Positions 1 to 4,440 of a DNA stretch of 5,110 nt are shown here, piece by piece. Made by a program: the position numbers and the translations under genes. Origin of the DNA: Pseudomonas sp. Lineage in GTDB: Bacteria; Pseudomonadota; Gammaproteobacteria; Pseudomonadales; Pseudomonadaceae. Under the pieces are notes generated by a model. That model saw nothing but the letters and a program-made list of their open reading frames with translations, was not told the DNA's origin and did not search any database. Each line of letters starts with the position of its first letter. Within the stretch, counting starts at the first letter, position 1. The stretch covers positions 1-5,110 of the forward strand of contig DQGF01000019.1 in assembly GCA_003525045.1 (NCBI GenBank), read 5' to 3'.

Positions 1-530
1 ACGTTGAAGTTGCCGACGCCGTTGACGCGGCTGACCGGGTCCTGAATGTGCGAGACGAGATAATTCGCGATGTCGTAGCGCGACATGCTGTTGTCGCTGG
101 AAACAAACGCCGCCACCAGCAGAAATGAGGCGCTCGACTTCGTTACGCGGATGCCGCTCTGTTGCACAGGCGTAGGAAGTTGCGGCGTCGCAAGCTGCAG
201 CTTGTTCTGCACCTGCACCTGCGCGATGTCGGGATTGGTCCCGGCCGCGAAGGTCAGCGTCGTGGTCGCGGTGCCGGAGTCGTCGGCATTGGACGATAGA
301 TACAACAGGTGATCGATGCCGCTCATCTGCTGCTCGATCACCTGCACCACGGTGTCCTGCACGGTTTGTGCGGATGCGCCCGGGTAGGTCACCTGGATCG
401 CAATGGCCGGAGGCGCAATGCTCGGGTATTGGTTGATCGGAAGTTTGAGGATCGATAGTGCCCCGACCAGCATGATCACCAGGGCAATTACCCAGGCGAA
501 AATCGGACGGTCGATAAAAAATTTCGACAT
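1..530 (-). CDS. ttgB: RND multidrug efflux permease, N-terminal part (TtgB/EmhB/MexB type), mosaic
   Basis: Inner-membrane proton/drug antiporter of the hydrophobe/amphiphile efflux (HAE1) RND family, which would form a tripartite pump with the adjacent adaptor and an outer-membrane channel. Only 176 codons plus two bases of an expected ~1,050 are present; the gene runs off the left edge. It begins [20 protein letters not shown], the classic MexB/TtgB start, with the first transmembrane helix at about residues 9-29, followed by the start of the periplasmic porter domain ([21 protein letters not shown], residues 48-68). The start lies three bases after the ttgA stop, with GGGGAG (537-542) as ribosome binding site. 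Residues 1-68 look essentially like Pseudomonas TtgB/EmhB as I recall them. From residue 69 the protein reads [20 protein letters not shown], closer to Burkholderia-type permeases than to the GIDNLRYVSSESNSDGSM expected in TtgB. Family is certain; that the whole stretch is native ttgB is not. Confidence 0.9.
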   Translation of the reverse strand, partial: MSKFFIDRPIFAWVIALVIMLVGALSILKLPINQYPSIAPPAIAIQVTYPGASAQTVQDTVVQVIEQQMSGIDHLLYLSSNADDSGTATTTLTFAAGTNPDIAQVQVQNKLQLATPQLPTPVQQSGIRVTKSSASFLLVAAFVSSDNSMSRYDIANYLVSHIQDPVSRVNGVGNFN

Positions 531-533
531 GGT

Positions 534-1691
534 TTACTCCCCTTTGCCGCTGGAAGCCTTCTCAGCTACCTGTGCGGGGGCCGGGTTCTTTGCGCCAACG
601 TTAGTGGCTTCAGTGGCTTTGACTTCAACGCCAGGTTTGACGTATTGCAGCCCTTCGGTGATCAGTCGATCGCCGGCCTTCAGGCCATCTTCGATCAACC
701 ATTGGCTGCCCACAGTGCGGCTGGCCTTGAGCTGACGCAGTTCGACCTTGTTGTCCGGGCCGACGACCAGTGCGGTCGGAGTGCCTTTGAGGTCGCGGGT
801 CACGCCTTGTTGCGGAGCGAGGATCGCCGCGCTGTTCACGCCGGACTGCAACCGGGCGTGAACGAACATGCCGGGCAGCAGGGTGTGGTCAGGGTTGGGG
901 AATACTGCACGCAAGGTGACGGAACCGGTGGTCTGGTCAACCGAAACTTCGGAGAACTCGAGCTTGCCGGGCTGCTTGTACTCGCTGCCGTCTTCGAGGG
1001 TCAGCTTGACTGCCGCGGCGGTGTCGCCAGCCTTTTGCAGACGACCGCTTTCGAGTTCGCGGCGCAGCTCGAGCAGTTCCACCGACGACTGAGTCACGTC
1101 GACGTAGATCGGGTCGAGTTGCTGAATCACTGCCATGGCGTCGGCCTGGCCGCTGGTCACCAGCGCGCCTTCGGTCACCGAAGAACGCCCGATGCGGCCA
1201 GAGATCGGCGCGTAAACCTTGGTGTAGCGCACGTTGATCTGGGCGGTTTGCAGGGTCGCTTCCGATTGCAGCCGGTTGGCCAGGGCCGTGTCGTATTCCT
1301 GGCGGCTGACAGCCTGCTCCTTAACCAGTTGCTGGTAGCGATCCGAGATCGACTTGGTCTGTTGCAGGTTGGCCTGGGCGCTTTTCAGGGTGGCTTCATA
1401 AACGGCCGGATCGATCTGATACAACTGCTGGCCGGCCTTGACGTCGGCGCCTTCCTTGAACAGACGTTTGAGAATGATGCCGTTGACCTGAGGGCGAACT
1501 TCGGCGACGCGGAACGCGCTGGTGCGGCCCGGAAGCTCGGACGTCAGGGTGAAGGCTTGTGGTTGCAGGGTTACGACGCCGACCTGAGGGGGCGGTGCGG
1601 CAGGTGCGGCCTCTTCCTTTTTGCATCCGCTTAGCAGTGTTGCCAAGGCGACGGCGGTGACCAGAGCGGTAACAGCTGGCTTGAATTGCAT
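534..1691 (-). CDS. ttgA: RND efflux periplasmic adaptor lipoprotein (TtgA/EmhA/MexA)
   Basis: Membrane fusion protein that links the RND permease to the outer-membrane channel in a TtgABC/EmhABC/MexAB-OprM-type pump. The 385-residue product is the usual length. The chosen ATG at 1691 gives a lipoprotein signal peptide with lipobox LLSGC (Cys23) and is preceded by GAGGA (1697-1701) at good spacing; an upstream ATG at 1727 would add 12 residues that spoil the signal. Domains: first lipoyl half at about 62-96 (VRPQVNGIILKRLFKEG), alpha-helical hairpin about 98-150, second lipoyl half about 155-180 (YTKVYAPISGRIGRS), beta-barrel about 192-290 (LDPIYVDVTQ; LEFSEVSVDQTTGSVTLRA), then the membrane-proximal domain (ILAPQQGVTRDLKG, 290-303). 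The C-terminus is a low-complexity Ala/Lys tail. The sequence is very close to P. putida TtgA as recalled. It heads the operon with the permease gene and is transcribed away from the repressor gene. EmhA is the name used in P. fluorescens. Confidence 0.95.
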   Translation of the reverse strand: MQFKPAVTALVTAVALATLLSGCKKEEAAPAAPPPQVGVVTLQPQAFTLTSELPGRTSAFRVAEVRPQVNGIILKRLFKEGADVKAGQQLYQIDPAVYEATLKSAQANLQQTKSISDRYQQLVKEQAVSRQEYDTALANRLQSEATLQTAQINVRYTKVYAPISGRIGRSSVTEGALVTSGQADAMAVIQQLDPIYVDVTQSSVELLELRRELESGRLQKAGDTAAAVKLTLEDGSEYKQPGKLEFSEVSVDQTTGSVTLRAVFPNPDHTLLPGMFVHARLQSGVNSAAILAPQQGVTRDLKGTPTALVVGPDNKVELRQLKASRTVGSQWLIEDGLKAGDRLITEGLQYVKPGVEVKATEATNVGAKNPAPAQVAEKASSGKGE

Positions 1692-1780
1692 GAAAATCCT
1701 CGGGTCAGGCGCGCAAATTGCGCACAAGAAAGGTGGAAGGGTAAAAATTGTGCGCTGACTGGATAAGTAGCTTGCTAAGT

Positions 1781-1810
1781 AATATACTTACGTTCATGGT
1801 TGTTTGTAAA
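1781..1810 (-). promoter_or_regulatory. Sigma-70 type promoter of the ttgAB operon
   Basis: Read on the minus strand, TTTACA (1810-1805) and TATATT (1786-1781) form -35 and -10 elements separated by 18 bases, pointing at ttgA. Transcription would start near 1774, giving a leader of about 80 bases. The repressor operator lies between and over the two elements, so binding would exclude RNA polymerase, as described for ttgABC of P. putida. The start point itself is inferred. Confidence 0.7.
1788..1809. promoter_or_regulatory. TtgR/EmhR operator (pseudo-palindrome)
   Basis: A 22-bp imperfect palindrome with outer arms TTAC (1788-1791) and GTAA (1806-1809) and inner CA/TG pairs, matching 6 of 11 positions per half. 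On the minus strand the segment reads TTTACAAACAACCATGAACG and continues with TAAGTATATTACTTAGC, nearly the TtgR operator of P. putida ttgABC/ttgR as I remember it. It sits in the divergent region between repressor and pump genes, where one operator can control both. TATACT (1783-1788) on the plus strand could be the -10 of the ttgR promoter, but no good -35 is visible for it. Confidence 0.8.
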
Positions 1811-1904
1811 TAGCTTGGCTGCGTACCCATACCGTTACAAAAGTTGTTCAAAGGTTCGAATTGTAGGCCGGTGACGACGCCTGAGAGCGCTCGCCCCACT
1901 TTTA

Positions 1905-1931
1905 TTCAGCTGATATTCAGACATCGCTGAA
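1905..1931. repeat. Phased TTCAG/CTGAA repeats in the ttgR leader
   Basis: TTCAG occurs at 1905-1909 and 1916-1920, and its complement CTGAA at 1927-1931, each starting exactly 11 bp after the previous one. They create nested dyads: TCAGCTGA (1906-1913), CTGA-TAT-TCAG (1910-1920) and TTCAG-N6-CTGAA (1916-1931). The block lies just upstream of the ttgR ribosome binding site. It could form small RNA hairpins or be a protein site on one DNA face, or it could be chance; no known motif is recognised. Confidence 0.3.
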
Positions 1932-1956
1932 GCATCCTGATTGAGGTTGTACTGCC

Positions 1957-2589
1957 ATGGTCCGTCGTACCAAAGAGGAAGCTCAAGAAACCCGTAGCCA
2001 GATACTCGAAGCGGCCGAAAAAGCCTTTTTCGAGCGGGGCGTGGCGCGCACGACACTGGCGGACATCGCTACCTTGGCCGGCGTCACGCGCGGGGCCATC
2101 TATTGGCATTTCAGCAACAAGGCGGACCTGGTACAGGCCATGCTCGACACCTTGAAAGAGCCGCTGGATGAAATGGCCAAGGCCAGCGAAAGTGCGGATG
2201 AACTCGACCCACTGGGCTGCATGCGCAAGCTGCTGATTCATTTGTTTCATCAGGTTTCCCTGGACCCGAAAACCCGACGCATCAATGAGATTCTGTTTCA
2301 TAAGTGCGAATTCACCGATGAAATGTGCGACCTGCGCCAGCAGCGCCGCACGGTCAGTCTCGATTGCAATGCGCGGATCGCCCTGGCCCTGAGTAATGCA
2401 GTGAATCGGGGACAGTTGCCGGAAAACCTCGACACCGCCCGCGCAGCCATCAGCCTGCATGCGTACATCGATGGCATCCTGTACCAGTGGCTGCTGGCGC
2501 CCGACAGTTTTCAACTGGACGCCGAAGCCGAACGCTGGGCCGATACAGGGTTGGATATGCTGCGCTTGAGCCCGAGTCTGTGCAAATAA
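1957..2589 (+). CDS. ttgR: TetR-family repressor of the efflux operon (TtgR/EmhR)
   Basis: Local repressor of the divergent RND pump operon, released from DNA by antibiotics, plant phenolics or aromatic compounds in its characterised relatives. At 210 residues it has the same length as TtgR, and its start [13 protein letters not shown] is identical. The TetR DNA-binding domain is at about residues 11-57, with helix-turn-helix [20 protein letters not shown] (33-52). The C-terminal ligand-binding and dimer domain keeps [24 protein letters not shown] and [10 protein letters not shown]. Pocket residues recalled from TtgR structures are partly conserved (Asn110, Cys137, Asp172) and partly changed (Phe114 for His, Tyr176 for Arg, Ile171 for Val), so ligand preference may differ from P. 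putida TtgR. GAGG (1943-1946), ten bases before the ATG, is the probable ribosome binding site. The mRNA leader may exceed 100 bases. Confidence 0.95.
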   Translation: MVRRTKEEAQETRSQILEAAEKAFFERGVARTTLADIATLAGVTRGAIYWHFSNKADLVQAMLDTLKEPLDEMAKASESADELDPLGCMRKLLIHLFHQVSLDPKTRRINEILFHKCEFTDEMCDLRQQRRTVSLDCNARIALALSNAVNRGQLPENLDTARAAISLHAYIDGILYQWLLAPDSFQLDAEAERWADTGLDMLRLSPSLCK

Positions 2590-2617
2590 AACAAAATCAA
2601 TAAATGGATCCGGTTTT

Positions 2618-2662
2618 GACAATGCTCGACAGGGGTGAAGCTCCATTCTTGCTCGCATTGTC
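2618..2662. repeat. Inverted repeat downstream of ttgR
   Basis: GACAATGC (2618-2625) and its exact complement GCATTGTC (2655-2662) flank a 29-base spacer, 29 bases after the ttgR stop and in the convergent gap before the acetyltransferase gene. It is not followed directly by a T-run, although GCTTTTATAT comes about 11 bases later (2673-2682), so it is at best a weak terminator or part of one. An operator or chance repeat is also possible. Confidence 0.3.
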
Positions 2663-2688
2663 GCAATGGGGTGCTTTTATATACGTAG

Positions 2689-2727
2689 GCTCGCCCGGTT
2701 GACAGCTAGCGAGCTAAGTATTTTGTA
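2689..2727 (+). terminator. Possible weak terminator of ttgR
   Basis: GCTCGC (2689-2694) pairs with GCGAGC (2709-2714) across a 14-base loop, followed by the T-rich stretch TAAGTATTTTGT. The short stem, long loop and broken T-tract make this a weak candidate. A consensus -35 hexamer TTGACA (2699-2704) lies inside the loop, so the element could instead belong to a promoter; TATTTT at 2719-2724 is too close (14 bases) to be a convincing -10. The rest of 2590-2746 shows no gene that I can recognise. Confidence 0.25.
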
Positions 2728-2746
2728 GGGATTTTGTGTCGGGTGT

Positions 2747-2887
2747 TTGCGTGAGTGTGGCTTCGGCGTGATCTGCATTGCGCTGATTTGCCTCAGTGGT
2801 CTTGCTATTACCAGGATCCAGCGCAAGCTGAAAAAAGATCAGAAGACCAGACCCATTCGCCGTTCATACCCGATCCGGCCCTTGTAG
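2747..2887 (+). CDS. Possible small single-pass membrane protein
   Basis: A 46-codon open frame from TTG (2747), or 39 codons from GTG (2768), ending at TAG 2885-2887. It encodes a hydrophobic stretch at about residues 7-22 (GVICIALICLSGLAIT) followed by a strongly basic tail (RIQRKLKKDQKTRPIRR), the pattern of a small inner-membrane protein with a cytoplasmic C-terminus. The last 16 residues lie antisense to the 3' end of the convergent acetyltransferase gene. There is no ATG and no clear ribosome binding site (only GGG at 2741-2743), and an in-frame stop at 2726-2728 bounds the frame. I do not recognise a family. It could be a real small protein, the remnant of a longer gene, or chance. Confidence 0.3.
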   Translation: MRECGFGVICIALICLSGLAITRIQRKLKKDQKTRPIRRSYPIRPL

Positions 2888-3324
2888 GCTTCGCCGCTGT
2901 CGACCCAGCCGAATTTTGCGTACAGCGCGATGGCCGACACATTGTCGGCATCCACTGACAACTCCAGCCCCTTTATTTCCGGCCAGGCCTGGCGCGCCAC
3001 TTCGGGCAAGGCTTGCAGGCAGGCCCTGCCGTAGCCTTTGCCCTGAGCGCGGTGATCCACTTGCAATGCATGCAGGGTCGCGCTGTGTTCGTCGGCCCAC
3101 GCCGGCAGCACGGGCGGGCGTTTAAGCAGCAGAAAAGCGACGGGAATATCCTCGGCCAGCAGGGCAAATCCTTTGACGCCGGGGCCGGGTCTGGACAGCA
3201 AGGTGTGCAACGCACCGTGGATGTCGCCGCAGAACTTGATTTGTTCTTTGTGAACTTCAATGGCCTCTACCTGCCGGCGCTGGAGCACGTTCAGGCTTTC
3301 GTAAGGCACGAGTCGGATTATCAC
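2839..3324 (-). CDS. GNAT-family N-acetyltransferase
   Basis: Cytoplasmic acetyl-CoA-dependent N-acetyltransferase of 161 residues, normal for a single-domain GNAT. Motif A is visible as LHALQVDHRAQGKGYGRACL (residues 84-103), with the acetyl-CoA pyrophosphate loop Q-x-x-G-x-G/A type signature at QGKGYG (94-99). Motif B is visible as DADNVSAIALYAKFGWVDSG (125-144), with Asn128 and Tyr135 in the usual places. The N-terminal half contains the expected beta strands (FALLAEDIPVAFLLLKRP, 53-70). The start is a GTG at 3324: an in-frame stop at 3343-3345 rules out anything longer, and no ATG lies nearby in this frame. The purine-rich GGAAAAAGAA upstream is a weak ribosome binding site. The gene is divergent from the SnoaL-like gene and convergent with ttgR. 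The substrate cannot be told from sequence. Confidence 0.88.
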   Translation of the reverse strand: MIIRLVPYESLNVLQRRQVEAIEVHKEQIKFCGDIHGALHTLLSRPGPGVKGFALLAEDIPVAFLLLKRPPVLPAWADEHSATLHALQVDHRAQGKGYGRACLQALPEVARQAWPEIKGLELSVDADNVSAIALYAKFGWVDSGEAYKGRIGYERRMGLVF

Positions 3325-3400
3325 TGGAGTATTCTTTTTCCATCACCAATAGGTTGAGGATTCTAACGAGTTCGCGCCGCTGGATTATTTTTATTTCGAT

Positions 3401-3427
3401 TGTCGATTTGGCGTTTTGCCAGACGAC
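3401..3427 (+). promoter_or_regulatory. Putative ECF42-type promoter for the SnoaL-YCII-sigma cassette
   Basis: TGTCGA (3401-3406) and CGAC (3424-3427) are separated by 17 bases. As I remember the published ECF42 target motif, it has TGTCGA at -35 and CGA/TC at -10, which fits exactly. The start point would be near 3434, about 30 bases before the SnoaL-like ATG, leaving room for its GGAG ribosome binding site. A matching sigma factor gene lies at the end of the same gene cluster, suggesting self-activation. The element is also a dyad: TTGTCG (3400-3405) pairs with CGACAA (3424-3429), with an inner TGGC-GTTTT-GCCA stem (3409-3421). Confidence 0.6.
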
Positions 3428-3465
3428 AAAGGGTGTCTTCACCACAAAAACCACGGAGAACCACC

Positions 3466-3891
3466 ATGAACGCTACACACGAAATCCAGACCCTGATCGA
3501 CACCTATCGTCAGGCGGTCATCGCCAAGGATGTCGAAAAAATCATGGCCCTGTATGCCGACGACATCGTCTCCTACGACGCCGTCAAGGCCCTGCAATTT
3601 CGGGGCAAGGCCGCCTACCGCGCGCATTGGCTGGAGTGCATGGAGATGTGCCAGGGCGCGCACACGTTTGACTTCGACCATATGAACATCGTGGTGGACG
3701 AGCACATCGCCTTCGCCCATTGGCTGGCCCATTGCGGTGGCACCAATGACAAGGGTGAAACCCAGGCCTGCTGGATGCGCGTGACTGCCTGTTATCGGCG
3801 CGAGGCTGGAAAATGGCGCATCGTCCACGAACATTGGTCAGCGCCGTTCGACATGATGAGCGGCACTGCGCTGTTCAACCTGGAACCCTGA
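3466..3891 (+). CDS. SnoaL/NTF2-like (DUF4440-type) small protein
   Basis: A 141-residue protein with the alpha+beta cone fold pattern of the NTF2/SnoaL/ketosteroid-isomerase-like superfamily. Visible features are an N-terminal helix pair (EIQTLIDTYRQAVIAKD, 6-22), the family hallmark VEKIMALYADDIVSYD (23-38), RGKAAYRAHW (46-55), then strands with conserved aromatics (IAFAHWLAHC, 81-90; CWMRVTACYRREAGKWRIVH, 102-121) and the terminal HEHWSAPFD (121-129). Such proteins bind small hydrophobic molecules or catalyse isomerisation, cyclisation or hydrolysis; the substrate here is unknown. The ATG at 3466 is preceded by GGAG (3455-3458) at seven bases, and earlier in-frame codons give a non-family N-terminus, so the shorter start is preferred. 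It is the first gene after the putative ECF42 promoter and lies 99 bases upstream of the YCII gene, likely in one transcript. Confidence 0.85.
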   Translation: MNATHEIQTLIDTYRQAVIAKDVEKIMALYADDIVSYDAVKALQFRGKAAYRAHWLECMEMCQGAHTFDFDHMNIVVDEHIAFAHWLAHCGGTNDKGETQACWMRVTACYRREAGKWRIVHEHWSAPFDMMSGTALFNLEP

Positions 3892-3990
3892 TCGTCGGGC
3901 TGTTTATCGGGAAGCAGCGCCAACATGCCAATCTGCAGCCATAGTTGATCCGTTCGATTAGGGCAGAGTCTCAAGAAATGGAGAGCGTCC

Positions 3991-4335
3991 ATGAAATATC
4001 TATGCCTGGTCTACAGCAACGAGCTCGAGTTGCACTCGCTGCCCGAAAGCCCGAAAGACGCCGAATGCATGGCCTACGCCGAGTCGATCCAGGGCAGTGG
4101 CCGGATGCTCGCGGCGGAAGCGCTGGAGTCGGTGCAGACCGCGACCACCGTGCGCATGCGCAACGGGAAGATGTCGATCACCGACGGCCCATTCGCCGAA
4201 ACCAAGGAACAGTTGGCCGGCTTCTACCTCATCGATGCCAGGGACCTCAATGAAGCCCTGCAGGTCGCCGGCAACATCCCGGCGGCCCGGGTGGGCTGTG
4301 TCGAGGTGCGCCCCGTTCGCCAGTTGAATCCCTGA
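3991..4335 (+). CDS. YCII-related DGPF-domain protein
   Basis: A 114-residue YciI-like/DGPF-domain protein with a dimeric ferredoxin-like fold. It begins MKYLCLVYSNE, typical of the family, and carries the name-giving motif DGPFAETKEQLAGFYLID at residues 65-82, with Asp-Gly-Pro-Phe at 65-68, followed by the helix DLNEALQVAGNIP (85-97) and the final strand VGCVEVRPV (101-109). The biochemical role of DGPF proteins is unknown. Genes of this type are the conserved neighbours and likely targets of ECF42 sigma factors, which agrees with the sigma gene just downstream. GGAGAG (3980-3985) lies five bases before the ATG. The 99-base gap after the SnoaL-like gene shows no obvious terminator and no second TGTCGA promoter, so co-transcription is likely. 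Confidence 0.92.
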   Translation: MKYLCLVYSNELELHSLPESPKDAECMAYAESIQGSGRMLAAEALESVQTATTVRMRNGKMSITDGPFAETKEQLAGFYLIDARDLNEALQVAGNIPAARVGCVEVRPVRQLNP

Positions 4336-4362
4336 ATAACAAGCACAAAACAGGAGATCTGC

Positions 4363-4440
4363 ATGAGCCCGCAACCCCGTAAAAAGCAATCTGCCGAGTT
4401 CGAGTCAGTGACGCTGGTGACCGAAGGCATGTCGGACTGA
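4363..4440 (+). CDS. 25-codon ORF coupled to the sigma factor gene
   Basis: A short frame starting ATG at 4363 encodes 25 residues, MSPQPRKKQSAEFESVTLVT followed by EGMSD, and ends in a TGA that shares its A with the ATG of the sigma factor gene (TGATG, 4438-4442). AGGAGA (4352-4357) lies five bases before its ATG, a better ribosome binding site than anything directly before the sigma factor start. This fits a leader peptide whose translation feeds the sigma gene, or the remnant of a once longer gene between the YCII and sigma genes. No family is recognised. The peptide is basic at its N-terminus and acidic toward the end, with no membrane segment. Confidence 0.5.
   Translation: MSPQPRKKQSAEFESVTLVTEGMSD

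Noticed and set aside
645..1634. Open frame of 329 codons on the plus strand
   Set aside because: It is fully antisense to the well-supported ttgA gene, is a by-product of its GC-rich codon use, and has no recognisable domain.
1906..2658. Open frame of 250 codons on the minus strand
   Set aside because: It is antisense to ttgR throughout, has no family resemblance, and would cover the repressor control region.
2821..2836. CAGC-GCAA-GCTG hairpin next to AAAAAA, considered as a terminator for the acetyltransferase
   Set aside because: On the minus strand the T-run comes before the hairpin, not after it, and the stem is only four pairs.
2755..2958. 67-codon plus-strand frame from GTG
   Set aside because: The composition is not protein-like and over half lies antisense to the acetyltransferase; the neighbouring frame with the hydrophobic helix is the better candidate.
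3257..3454. 65-codon minus-strand frame overlapping the acetyltransferase start, considered as a longer N-terminus or frameshift
   Set aside because: The acetyltransferase N-terminus (MIIRLVPYESL) looks complete, and this other frame drifts into low-complexity Arg/Pro sequence.
4173..4186. TGTCGA followed by CGAC inside the YCII gene as a second ECF42 promoter
   Set aside because: The spacing is far too short and the sequence encodes the conserved DGPF region, so it is explained by coding.
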